From the NCBI GenBank assembly GCA_002451015.1, contig DKBB01000398.1, positions 72,030-84,554 of the forward strand: 12,525 nt of DNA. The letters run 5' to 3'. This DNA is from Acidobacteria bacterium UBA6911. GTDB lineage: Bacteria; Acidobacteriota; UBA6911. Below are positions 1-6,620 of this stretch, piece by piece. The position numbers and the translations under genes were made by a program. Each line of letters opens with the position of its first letter. Positions within the stretch are counted from its first letter, which is position 1. The notes below the pieces were generated by a model. That model searched no databases. It saw only the letters and a program-made list of their open reading frames with translations, and had not been told where the DNA came from.

Positions 1-258
1 AAGGGCTGCAGCGTCTTCAGGCCTCGAAACATCGGTCTGTAAAAGCAATGCGGACATCCCCGCGACGCTGAATTCAGACTTCAGCGCGGCGGCGGCTTGT
101 CGGTTATTCCGATAACAGGCGGCAATTCTCCAGCCGCGACCGGCAAGGGCCAGGCTCAACGATTTCCCTATGCCTCTCACGCCTCCGGCAATCAGCGCCA
201 CGCGGGGTTCCGCCTTCGATTTTTGAATGTCCAGGTCTTTTTCCTGCGTCACAACCAT
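1..258 (-). CDS. SDR-family NAD(P)-dependent oxidoreductase, N-terminal 86 codons (cut by window edge)
   Basis: The minus-strand reading shows a classical short-chain dehydrogenase Rossmann start: a beta strand (VALIAGG), the glycine-rich turn AGGVRGIG at about residues 24-31 (family consensus TGxxxGIG), then helix and strand, and an acidic residue in 'LLQTDVS' where adenine-contacting Asp usually lies. The Asn, Ser and YxxxK catalytic residues are beyond the window. An in-frame TGA lies two codons before the ATG at 258, so translation starts at this ATG or at GTG 252. GAGGG abuts the ATG but is six bases from the GTG, so GTG 252 may be the true start. It lies 78 bases downstream of the acyl-CoA synthetase on the same strand, so it is probably the last or a late gene of that operon. 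A FabG-like 3-ketoacyl reductase would fit that context, but the substrate cannot be read from this part. Confidence 0.85.
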   Translation of the reverse strand, partial: MVVTQEKDLDIQKSKAEPRVALIAGGVRGIGKSLSLALAGRGWRIAACYRNNRQAAAALKSEFSVAGMSALLLQTDVSRPEDAAAL

Positions 259-302
259 CCCTCAGAACCCGACCATGGCTGTCCCGCATCCCTCGCAGGC
301 TT

Positions 303-323
303 CCACCGCTTCCCTAACGGTGG
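303..323 (-). other. Small hairpin between the acyl-CoA synthetase and SDR genes
   Basis: CCACCG (303-308) and CGGTGG (318-323) form a perfect 6-bp stem around a 9-base loop in the 78-base gap between two co-directional genes. There is no T-run after it on the minus strand, so it is not a classical intrinsic terminator. It could affect mRNA stability or be chance. A second perfect 6-bp hairpin (CGGTAT 342-347 with ATACCG 352-357) lies inside the last codons of the synthetase gene. Confidence 0.25.
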
Positions 324-336
324 CAGCGGATAGGCA

Positions 337-2079
337 CTAGTCGGTATAAAGATACCGTTTTACTTTTTTGGTTGTCGTTTTTTCCATCTCCTCCAGGCGC
401 ACCTTAATCCTGGCTACTTTCTTATAATCGGCCAGGTTCCGGCAACGCTCCTTCACTTCCTTCTGAAGCTCCTGTTCGATATTCTTCAGGTCGGACGGCT
501 CGTCCCCGACGATCCCCCGATCAGAAAAATAATCCATATCCGGAACAACAATCGCTTCGATAACAAATCCCTTTCCGGATTCATCCGCATCAGGGGCATA
601 GACGAGGCATTCGGATATGCACGGCGATCTTAGAATTTCCGCTTCCACCTCTTCCGGATAAATATTCTTGCCTGCAGGCGAAACAAGGACCGATTTTTTT
701 CGTCCCTGGATATAGAGAAATCCATCGGCATCGATATACCCCAAATCGCCCGTGCAGAGCCATCCATCCCGAAGCACATCCCGCGTCGCCTCCGGATTCT
801 CGTAATACCCTTCCATAATATTCGGGCCCCGGGCAAGAATCTCTCCGTCCTCTGCAATCTTCAGTTCAACGCTGGGTAGCGGCAGCCCCGCCGCCGCGTC
901 CCGAAAAGCTTTATTTCTGTTTACGGCCAGAATGGGAGCCGATTCCGTCAGGCCGTATCCCTGCAGGAATTCTATTCCGAGCTCGCGAAAACCTTTTGCC
1001 ACGGCTGGATCGATGGCGGCTCCACCGGAAATCAGAATGCGCAGGCAACCTCCGAATTTTGCATGCACTTTCGCAAAAAGAAACCGACGGAGACTCCATT
1101 GGAAGCATTTTTCCGCAATCGTCGCGGCTTTTTTCGCCGCGTTGACCTTCCACATTCCCTCCGCCTCCATTGCAGATTCAATCTTTCTGTAAATGGCGTG
1201 CCATAGAAGCGGCACTCCCAGCATAACCGTAGACCTGGTCTCGACCAGGTTTTCAGCGATACGGCGGAGATTTTCCGCGTAAGAAATTGTCGCGCCAAGA
1301 TACAGCGGCAGGAGAAATCCGTCGGTACATTCGTAACTGTGGTGCATCGGTAAAACGGATAGAAAACGATCTTCCGTTCGAAGGTCCACCCACTTGGCAG
1401 CATCCATTATATTGCAGGCTACGTTCTCGTGGGTCAGGATCACACCCTTGGAAGTCCCCATGGTTCCCGACGTGAAAAGTATTGAAAGACGGTCTCCGGC
1501 TGAAACAGAACTTTGCAGGAAATCATTCCTGCCGGCGGCCATACGATCCTTTCCCAAGCGTTTAAGCTCGGAAAAACTCCTTATGCCCTCCTTCGAATTC
1601 ACAGCGTCCATATTGAAGACATGCTCCAGGTCCGGCAATTTTCCCCGAAGCGACAAGATCATGGGCATGTGCTTATCGTCGCCGATCAGAGCCCGGGCGC
1701 CCGAAAAACGGAGGATGTTGTATACCTCCTTTTCCTTTAAATCCTTATCGATCGGAACGCAGACTATCCCGGTACAGGCCGCCGCAAGATAGCCGATGGC
1801 CCATTCCGGACGATTATCCCCCACAATGGCTAGCTTACCGCTTTGCGGCTTTAAATCCAGAGAAGCGAGACCGCAGGCTGCCTGCTCTACTTCATTCTGC
1901 AGTTGCAGGTATGTGATGGGATTCCAGCGACCGTTCTGTTTGTACTGCAGGGCGATTTTCCCGGAATATTTTTGCGTACTTCTGATGAAAAGATCGCGGA
2001 TATCGGAAATAAAATCCACGGGGTAAGGCCCGTATACGCCTTTACTTTCCATCGAGAAACCGCCCGATCCTTGCTCCAT
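337..2079 (-). CDS. Long-chain acyl-CoA synthetase (AMP-dependent synthetase/ligase)
   Basis: Activates a carboxylic acid, most likely a long-chain fatty acid, with ATP and CoA through an acyl-adenylate. ANL-superfamily motifs occur in order. Numbering is from a TTG at 2121, for comparison with the longest reading: phosphate loop FTSGTMGTSKG (216-226), YGLTES (389-394), TGD (457-459), hinge GRKKSVLVSPAGKNIYPEE (473-491), and a C-terminal TTTKKVKR whose lysine (585 or 586) is the expected adenylation lysine. At 580-594 residues the length is normal for a complete enzyme. I chose ATG 2079 because GAAGGA lies just before it, although the gap is short. The TTG at 2121 has no evident ribosome site, and ATG 2052 is a third option. 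It follows the Lon-domain gene by 36 bases (counted from the TTG) and precedes the SDR gene, so co-transcription is likely. This suggests fatty-acid activation, for degradation or lipid synthesis. Exact chain-length preference is not visible. Confidence 0.93.
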   Translation of the reverse strand: MEQGSGGFSMESKGVYGPYPVDFISDIRDLFIRSTQKYSGKIALQYKQNGRWNPITYLQLQNEVEQAACGLASLDLKPQSGKLAIVGDNRPEWAIGYLAAACTGIVCVPIDKDLKEKEVYNILRFSGARALIGDDKHMPMILSLRGKLPDLEHVFNMDAVNSKEGIRSFSELKRLGKDRMAAGRNDFLQSSVSAGDRLSILFTSGTMGTSKGVILTHENVACNIMDAAKWVDLRTEDRFLSVLPMHHSYECTDGFLLPLYLGATISYAENLRRIAENLVETRSTVMLGVPLLWHAIYRKIESAMEAEGMWKVNAAKKAATIAEKCFQWSLRRFLFAKVHAKFGGCLRILISGGAAIDPAVAKGFRELGIEFLQGYGLTESAPILAVNRNKAFRDAAAGLPLPSVELKIAEDGEILARGPNIMEGYYENPEATRDVLRDGWLCTGDLGYIDADGFLYIQGRKKSVLVSPAGKNIYPEEVEAEILRSPCISECLVYAPDADESGKGFVIEAIVVPDMDYFSDRGIVGDEPSDLKNIEQELQKEVKERCRNLADYKKVARIKVRLEEMEKTTTKKVKRYLYTD

Positions 2080-2157
2080 AAATCCTTCAAATTCAAGATT
2101 TTTCGGATTGTTTGTCGACAAACTGCCCGAAAGCGGCAGAAAAAATCAGCCGGTTCG

Positions 2158-2820
2158 TCAATTCAATCCGGGGTTTTCCGGTTTTATATGTTCGTATCTG
2201 CGGACAATGACCAGAGTTTCAAGCTGCTGTTTCAATATGGGAATCAGCATGTCGCACCTTTGGGAAGGTGCATCGATTTCAAGCAGGGCCTGTTTCTGCT
2301 CTATAGGAAGATTCAGGGTCATTGCCACCATATTTACCAGGGATTCAAAATCCAATTGAGGCATAAGATCCATGGTCTGCGGTTGTATTCCCGCGGCAAG
2401 TTCGGTGAATTCCGAAAAGAGTCCGCCGAGATGGTTCTGCCGTTGGACCATCGCCTCGGAATCATCGGAGCTCTCTACATCTTCAAGCATTTCCACTTCC
2501 ACCAATCGATAAGGGGAATTTTCCACAATACGTACCAAGCGCACCCGCCGCAAACCGACAACAACAATATTATACTTGCCGTCTTCAAGTTCTTCATGGC
2601 TTTCAATCTTTCCCAGACATGCGACACTATGGACCGCTGAAATGCCCGTTTGCCTGAATTCCAGCCCTTCCCGCATCAAGGCGATCACCAGCTCGCCGCT
2701 TCCGGCGATAACTTCACGGACCATCGTTCTATACTTCTCTTCGAAAATGAAAAGCGGCATGGGAGTCTTGGGGAAAAGCACCGCGTTCGGCAATGGAAAA
2801 AGTGGCACGATCATTTCCAT
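2158..2820 (-). CDS. Stand-alone LON peptidase substrate-binding domain protein
   Basis: The 220 residues match the N-terminal substrate-binding domain of Lon protease (PF02190 type). It opens with IVPLFPLPNAVLFPKTPMPLFIFEEKYRTM, whose first part is the family's signature strand-turn. The mid-domain run YNIVVVGLRRVRLV (about 83-96) is followed by an alpha-helical C-terminal third. There is no AAA+ Walker motif and no Ser-Lys protease domain, so this is not a Lon protease. Such proteins are widespread, and their role is mostly uncharacterised; substrate or partner recognition is inferred from the fold. It is probably the first secure gene of the minus-strand operon, with the acyl-CoA synthetase directly downstream. 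The start ATG has only a weak site (GGAA about ten bases upstream). ATG at codon 3 is an alternative. Confidence 0.9.
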   Translation of the reverse strand: MEMIVPLFPLPNAVLFPKTPMPLFIFEEKYRTMVREVIAGSGELVIALMREGLEFRQTGISAVHSVACLGKIESHEELEDGKYNIVVVGLRRVRLVRIVENSPYRLVEVEMLEDVESSDDSEAMVQRQNHLGGLFSEFTELAAGIQPQTMDLMPQLDFESLVNMVAMTLNLPIEQKQALLEIDAPSQRCDMLIPILKQQLETLVIVRRYEHIKPENPGLN

Positions 2821-3187
2821 TCGATATTATTCCGGTATTTTCATTCCGTCAACGTAAACGCGGTCGTAGTCAGGAGACAGTCTCAGGTTTAATCCGCACT
2901 TCCCGAAGGGATTCGTAGCAAAACGTGGTACCGTGGTCAGTGGATAAAGGCGCACGACCATGCGGGCGCATATAAGACATACGGGCGCAGTAAAAGAGTC
3001 CCTTCTGTACCGCCGCAGAAGAAACCTAGCGGGAAGTTCGTATCGGAGTCGAAAATCCAAACAGGCATCGGGTTCCGGTCCACGGACAAAAAAGAGCGAC
3101 AAATCTTAATAAGCTTAATTGAAATTGGATCTTCTACGTTGGACCTTCAACGATTTTTGTTAAAATTAGACAGGAGGGTAAATCCGG
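2821..3187. other. Divergent spacer between the minus-strand operon and proline dehydrogenase
   Basis: About 367 bases without a secure gene; the doubtful 91-codon ORF lies inside. On the plus strand, TTGGAC (3139-3144) and TAAAAT (3161-3166) are spaced by 16 bases and resemble a sigma-70 promoter. Its start site would fall on the AGGAGG ribosome site (3172-3177), so transcription may instead begin further upstream. The AT-rich stretch 3100-3170 is the most promoter-like part for both directions. I found no convincing terminator or structured RNA. Confidence 0.4.
2827..3102 (-). CDS. Doubtful small ORF (91 codons) with a PEGA-like C-terminal tail
   Basis: This ORF ends six bases before the Lon-domain start and faces the same way. 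Its last residues, LRLSPDYDRVYVDGMKIPE, resemble the start of a PEGA repeat (hydrophobic strand, then 'VYVDG'), but the ORF stops where a PEGA domain would continue. The rest is basic and unlike a typical soluble protein. The longest reading uses TTG at 3102 without a visible ribosome site; an internal ATG gives about 42 codons. It could be a real small gene, a decayed remnant of a PEGA-domain gene, or chance coding in leader DNA. Other frames across this stretch carry stops and show no continuation of the domain. Confidence 0.25.
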   Translation of the reverse strand: MSLFFVRGPEPDACLDFRLRYELPARFLLRRYRRDSFTAPVCLICARMVVRLYPLTTVPRFATNPFGKCGLNLRLSPDYDRVYVDGMKIPE

Positions 3188-4129
3188 ATGCGCGCCTTCT
3201 TTCTTTACCTAGCCCGCAGGGAGAGCTTTAAAAATTTCGCTCTCAATTTCAAATTTTTCCGCAATACGGCTTCCCGGTTCATTGCCGGAGACACCCTGGA
3301 TGACGCTATCCAAGCCGTAAAACAGGCAAACCGGCGTGGTATAATGGGCACACTGGACCTCCTGGGGGAAAACACCCTTACCCAGGAAGATGCGCACTCA
3401 GCCCGCGAAGAACTGATTCAGGCGCAGGATCGAATCGACAAAGAGCGTGCAAACTGCAACCTATCCATAAAGCTGACACAGCTCGGCCTGAACCTGAATC
3501 CGGTTTTCTGCGAACAGAATCTCGTCCGAATCGCCGAACACGCGAAAAACCTCGACAATTTCGTCCGTGTGGATATGGAAGACAGTTCCTGCACGGATCG
3601 AACGCTGGAAATAGTGGAGCGGACCTACCGGAACCTGGGCAATGTCGGGACCGTCATTCAAGCATACCTTTATCGAAGCGAACGGGATGCCGTTGCGTTG
3701 GTGGAAAAAGGAATTCGCATTCGATTGGTAAAAGGCGCCTACCGGGAACCGGAAGAAATTGCCTTCCGCCGTAAAAAAGATACCGATGCAAATTATGTCA
3801 AAATAATGAAGCGACTCCTTGAAAGCGGCACGTATCATGCGATCGCCACACATGACACATCCATCATCCAAACAGCTCTGGAATTCGTCCGAACGAAAAA
3901 AATCCCCAGAAACCGATTCGAATTTCAGATGCTGTATGGAATAAGGCGCGATATGCAACAAAAACTTGCAAGCGAGGGATATAATGTCCGCGTCTATATT
4001 CCCTATGGTGCACGCTGGTATCCCTATTTCATGAGGCGTCTGGCCGAGCGCCCTGCAAACGTGATTTTTCTGCTGCGAAATTTACTGTCGGAAAGGAAAA
4101 TAAATGGAAAATCCCACAGCGACCTGTAA
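3188..4129 (+). CDS. Proline dehydrogenase (monofunctional, FAD-dependent PRODH)
   Basis: Oxidises L-proline to pyrroline-5-carboxylate with FAD and passes electrons to the respiratory quinone pool. At 313 residues it has the size of monofunctional PRODH and lacks the aldehyde dehydrogenase half of PutA. Visible barrel and active-site elements: SIKLTQLG with Lys95, VDMED with Asp129, VIQAY (157-160), RLVKGAYRE (179-187), ATHD (220-223), FQMLYG (246-251), YIPYG (270-274). The proline-carboxylate signature YxxRRxxE appears as Tyr280, Arg283, Arg284 and Glu287. All key residues appear intact. The ATG is backed by AGGAGG ten bases upstream. The 3' end overlaps the thioredoxin gene by 26 bases in another frame, which suggests coupled translation. 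No pyrroline-5-carboxylate dehydrogenase is present in the window. Confidence 0.93.
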   Translation: MRAFFLYLARRESFKNFALNFKFFRNTASRFIAGDTLDDAIQAVKQANRRGIMGTLDLLGENTLTQEDAHSAREELIQAQDRIDKERANCNLSIKLTQLGLNLNPVFCEQNLVRIAEHAKNLDNFVRVDMEDSSCTDRTLEIVERTYRNLGNVGTVIQAYLYRSERDAVALVEKGIRIRLVKGAYREPEEIAFRRKKDTDANYVKIMKRLLESGTYHAIATHDTSIIQTALEFVRTKKIPRNRFEFQMLYGIRRDMQQKLASEGYNVRVYIPYGARWYPYFMRRLAERPANVIFLLRNLLSERKINGKSHSDL

Positions 4130-4529
4130 CAAATGCGGTGCCAGAAACAGACTCGGCACCCCGGAACAGAACCAGTTTCCCGTATGCGGTCAATGCGCAA
4201 GTCCGTTACCCTGGATCGTCAACGGAACCGATAACGGTTTCCTTAGAGAACTGGAAACCTCCGTCCCGGTACTGGTCGACTTCTGGGCGGAATGGTGCGC
4301 CCCTTGCCGTGCGACAACACCGGTTCTGGAAAGTCTGGCCGGGGACAAAGCCGGGCAGATAAAAATAGTAAAATTGAATGTGGATCAAAATCCCAAGACC
4401 GCGGGTAATTACAATATCAGGAGCATTCCCACACTGATCCTGTTCAAGAACGGGAATGCAGTCGAAACCCTCGTCGGGGCCATGTCCAAAGAGGCTCTTC
4501 TGCAACGGCTAGGTTCGCACTTAACATAA
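4104..4529 (+). CDS. trxC: Thioredoxin 2-type protein with N-terminal zinc ribbon (TrxC-like)
   Basis: A cytoplasmic thiol-disulfide reductant. The N-terminus carries two CxxC pairs (Cys8/Cys11 and Cys28/Cys31), the zinc-binding ribbon that marks thioredoxin 2. A thioredoxin fold follows: VDFWAEWCAPCR with redox cysteines 65 and 68, and the cis-proline Pro109 in IRSIPT. The length of 141 is close to E. coli TrxC (139). E. coli TrxC belongs to the OxyR oxidative-stress regulon; whether that applies here is unknown. AAGGA lies six bases before the ATG, and the start lies inside the end of the proline dehydrogenase gene, so the two are one transcription unit. No signal peptide is visible. Confidence 0.93.
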   Translation: MENPTATCNKCGARNRLGTPEQNQFPVCGQCASPLPWIVNGTDNGFLRELETSVPVLVDFWAEWCAPCRATTPVLESLAGDKAGQIKIVKLNVDQNPKTAGNYNIRSIPTLILFKNGNAVETLVGAMSKEALLQRLGSHLT

Positions 4530-4857
4530 ACACGTATATTCGCGCAGCGCAGCAGCGCATATCTAAACCGCATTATATTCCATCCCGGGAAGGAAAAACG
4601 TTCCGGGAGTAAAATAGCACCCGGTTATTCTTTACCAAATTTCCTGCCATTGCGAATGACTTGTTCTGTCTTTGTTAATCGGCACGTTTACAGCCGGGTG
4701 AAATTTTACAGGACAGGCAAAACAGTACTTTTATTCCCGGACAGATTCCGGACGGATGGTATAGTTACCCCGTAACAACCAGAGAATTCGAATCCCCGGA
4801 GTCAAAATGGATTCCGGAGTGGACCAGAATTGCCATTAATCGTATCGGGAGGACTTC
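4530..4857. other. 328-base spacer between trxC and the ferritin-like gene
   Basis: No coding region is supported. Seen here: a hairpin just after trxC (4536-4543 with 4555-4562, one mismatch, no T-run); an imperfect hairpin TCCCGGGAA (4583-4591) with TTCCGGGA (4601-4608); direct repeats of TTTACAG at 4687-4693 and 4705-4711, the second usable as a -35 box with TTTTAT at 4729-4734; an extended -10 plus palindrome at 4757-4776; and GAATCC (4790-4795) pairing with GGATTC (4809-4814) in the probable leader. The motif CCGGAGT occurs twice within that leader. Together these suggest a regulated promoter region for the downstream gene. Confidence 0.5.
4757..4776 (+). promoter_or_regulatory. Candidate extended -10 promoter overlapped by a palindrome, upstream of the ferritin-like gene
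   Basis: TGGTATAGT (4757-4765) fits an extended -10 element, with TATAGT matching TATAAT at five of six bases. The -35 region is poor, as is common with extended -10 promoters. Overlapping its last two bases is the perfect inverted repeat GTTAC-CCC-GTAAC (4764-4776), which would cover the start site and could be a repressor operator. The transcript would have an untranslated leader of about 85 bases. No known regulator box (Fur, PerR, OxyR) is recognised. Confidence 0.4.
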
Positions 4858-5370
4858 ATGGGTACCAGAGGAAGAGAAATCGTCGGAATGGATATAAACG
4901 AGCTGCTCGATCTCCTAAACGGGGCATTTGCCAGCGAATGGCTTGCCTACTATCAATACTGGCTTGGAGCCAAAGTCATTAAAGGCCCGATGAAAGACGC
5001 CGTCGCAGCCGAACTCAACCTCCATGCAACCGAGGAGCTGAACCACGCGACAATGCTTGCGACGCGCATTGTCCAGTTGGGGGGCGATCCGGTTCTAAAT
5101 CCACAACGATGGTTCGATCTCAGCCCATGCGCCTATGACGCCCCGCAGGACCCCTATGTATCCGTTCTGCTCGAACAGAATATCGCGGGAGAGCAGTGCG
5201 CCATATCCGCCTACAAGAACCTGATGGATGCCACAAAAGACAAGGACATGGTGACCTACAATATGGCATTGACAATTCTCGAACAGGAAGTAGAGCATGA
5301 AGAGGACCTTCAGAGCCTGCAGGAAGATCTGGAACTCATGGTAGGCAGAGGAATGGCAATAAAGAAATAG
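4858..5370 (+). CDS. Dps-like ferritin (DPSL / 'thioferritin' type) with conserved Cys pair
   Basis: A four-helix ferritin-superfamily protein expected to oxidise and store iron, probably in a Dps-like cage that consumes peroxide. Candidate di-iron ligands: Glu27 (ASEW), Glu60 and His63 (EELNH), Glu112 (AGEQC), Glu144 and His147 (EVEH). Cys91 (SPC) and Cys114 (GEQCAI) match the cysteine pair near the metal site that marks the DPSL/thioferritin group, first described in archaea and some anaerobic bacteria. The length of 170 is normal. The start is backed by GGGAGG five bases before the ATG; ATG at codon 11 (MDINELL) is where many relatives begin. It stands alone between the trxC and sigma factor genes, in a stress-related stretch. 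Plain bacterioferritin is less likely because of the cysteines and the absence of its usual heme-site pattern. Confidence 0.88.
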   Translation: MGTRGREIVGMDINELLDLLNGAFASEWLAYYQYWLGAKVIKGPMKDAVAAELNLHATEELNHATMLATRIVQLGGDPVLNPQRWFDLSPCAYDAPQDPYVSVLLEQNIAGEQCAISAYKNLMDATKDKDMVTYNMALTILEQEVEHEEDLQSLQEDLELMVGRGMAIKK

Positions 5371-5601
5371 GCCATCCGGAAAACCATCCTTCAGAAGCAA
5401 TTTTTTACAGGATTTCTCAATATCCCCGCGCCTCCCTCACGACACTTCCGGACAACCGGGTCTCGGCAAGAGGCGGCTGTGGAATTCGGAAGCATGTGAG
5501 AAATACGGGGCTAGTACTTTACATTTGGCTCGAATTCAGAGATTCTAAGGTATCGATATCCCGGAAATTATTCATTTAAGCATTTCCAGAAGGAAACATC
5601 C
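5371..5601. other. Spacer and leader ahead of the sigma-32-like gene
   Basis: No gene is seen. A run of six T at 5401-5406 follows the ferritin gene without a strong stem before it. CTTCCG (5445-5450) can pair with CGGAAG (5487-5492) around a GC-rich 36-base interior. TATCGATA (5551-5558) is a perfect palindrome inside a near-palindromic stretch, and TTTACA occurs near 5518-5523 as a possible -35 with only a weak -10. No CIRCE element is recognised. Confidence 0.35.
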
Positions 5602-6594
5602 GTGAAAGACGACAAAGCAGGATCCGATCATTTGACGGAAAACGAACAGGCGGAGATGGAACAGGAGTTTCCGGCCGACTCCGGGTCGGAACGGGAAAGC
5701 CTGGTGTACCCTGCAGGATCGACTGAGATAACACGATACGATCCCCTTCGACGCTACCTGTCTGAAATCAGCAGGTTTGATCCGCTGAGCAGGGATGAAG
5801 AGCATCAACTGGCGGTTGAGTATTTTGAAAAGGGAGACCGTGAGACCGCCTATCGTCTGGTAACTTCAAACCTTAAGCTGGTCGTCAAAATCGCAATGAT
5901 TTACCAGAAGGTCTACCGCAACCTGCTGGACCTTATTCAGGAAGGGAACCTCGGACTGATTCAGGCCGTCAAGCGTTTCGATCCCTATCGGGGCACGAGG
6001 CTCCCCACATATGCCGCATGGTGGATCAAGGCATTCATTCTTAAATTCCTTCTGGATAACACGCGGATGGTCAAAATCGGCACGACCAATACCCGGCGTA
6101 AGATTCTCATGAATCTCAACAAGGAAAAGAGAGAACTGGAAGCCAAGGGGATTGTGCCCACCTCAAAGCTGATTGCCCAAAACCTCGGAGTCGACGAAAA
6201 AGAAGTCATGGAGGTGGAACAGGGCATGGCCGGACCGGATGTTTCCCTGGATGCCCCGCTGGGGAACAACGAAGACGGGGACATCCACTATATAGACACG
6301 CTCCGTCTTATGGAACAGAGCGTGGACGATAAAATCGCTCATGGAGAATTCCGCGAACTCCTGGATAAAATTTTCACAGAGTTTGCAGAAACACTAAACG
6401 AGCGGGAACGCATGATTCTGAACCAGAGACTGATTGCCGACGAACCGGAAACTCTACAACAGATCGCCGATCGATACGGCATATCCCGGGAAGCGGTGCG
6501 CGTTGCGGAGAAGAAACTGATTGCCAAGCTGAAAAAGTATATGGTGGAATCCTTCGGGGATATCCGGGAGATCGAGATCCACCTTTCCAGCTGA
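5602..6594 (+). CDS. rpoH: RNA polymerase sigma factor, sigma-32 (RpoH)-like
   Basis: Directs RNA polymerase to a set of promoters, by homology those of heat-shock genes. Region 1.2 is at about 46-72 (DPLRRYLSEISRFDPLSRDEE), region 2 at about 80-165 with NLKLVVKIA, LLDLIQEGNLGLIQAVKRFDPYRG and TYAAWWIKAFI, and region 4 at about 260-315 with the helix-turn-helix TLQQIADRYGISREAVR. TNTRRKILMNLNKE (162-175) corresponds to the RpoH box (QRKLFFNLR in E. coli), which favours sigma-32 over a primary or sporulation sigma. At 330 residues it exceeds E. coli RpoH (284), mainly through an acidic N-terminal extension of about 45 residues. The start is GTG, with AAGGA about seven bases upstream. It stands alone in the strand order, with its own leader and a convergent gene downstream. 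Confidence 0.9.
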   Translation: MKDDKAGSDHLTENEQAEMEQEFPADSGSERESLVYPAGSTEITRYDPLRRYLSEISRFDPLSRDEEHQLAVEYFEKGDRETAYRLVTSNLKLVVKIAMIYQKVYRNLLDLIQEGNLGLIQAVKRFDPYRGTRLPTYAAWWIKAFILKFLLDNTRMVKIGTTNTRRKILMNLNKEKRELEAKGIVPTSKLIAQNLGVDEKEVMEVEQGMAGPDVSLDAPLGNNEDGDIHYIDTLRLMEQSVDDKIAHGEFRELLDKIFTEFAETLNERERMILNQRLIADEPETLQQIADRYGISREAVRVAEKKLIAKLKKYMVESFGDIREIEIHLSS

Positions 6595-6601
6595 TTCCCA
6601 T

Positions 6602-6620
6602 TGGATCCTGCATGGATCCA
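6602..6620. terminator. Hairpin between convergent genes, possible weak bidirectional terminator
   Basis: TGGATCC (6602-6608) and GGATCCA (6614-6620) form a 7-bp stem with a 5-base loop, filling most of the 26-base gap between the ends of the sigma factor gene and the LolA-like gene. The flanks are only modestly T-rich (ATTATT on the plus side), so it is a weak intrinsic terminator at best, though its position is right for one. Confidence 0.35.

Noticed and set aside
97..333. 78-codon plus-strand open frame over the SDR start
   Set aside because: The opposite strand encodes the glycine-rich Rossmann motif of an SDR enzyme; the plus frame has low-complexity composition.
1903..2640. 245-codon plus-strand open frame opposite the acyl-CoA synthetase and Lon-domain genes
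   Set aside because: It is antisense to two clearly coding genes and has no domain or ribosome site.
3461..3961. 166-codon minus-strand open frame
   Set aside because: It is antisense to proline dehydrogenase, whose active-site motifs prove the plus-strand frame.
4583..4608. Imperfect GC-rich hairpin considered as an intrinsic terminator
   Set aside because: The stem has a bulged base and no T-run follows on either strand; kept only as a note in the spacer entry.
5371..5415. T-run after the ferritin gene considered as a terminator
   Set aside because: The six T are not preceded by a stable stem; only very short or long-loop pairings are possible.
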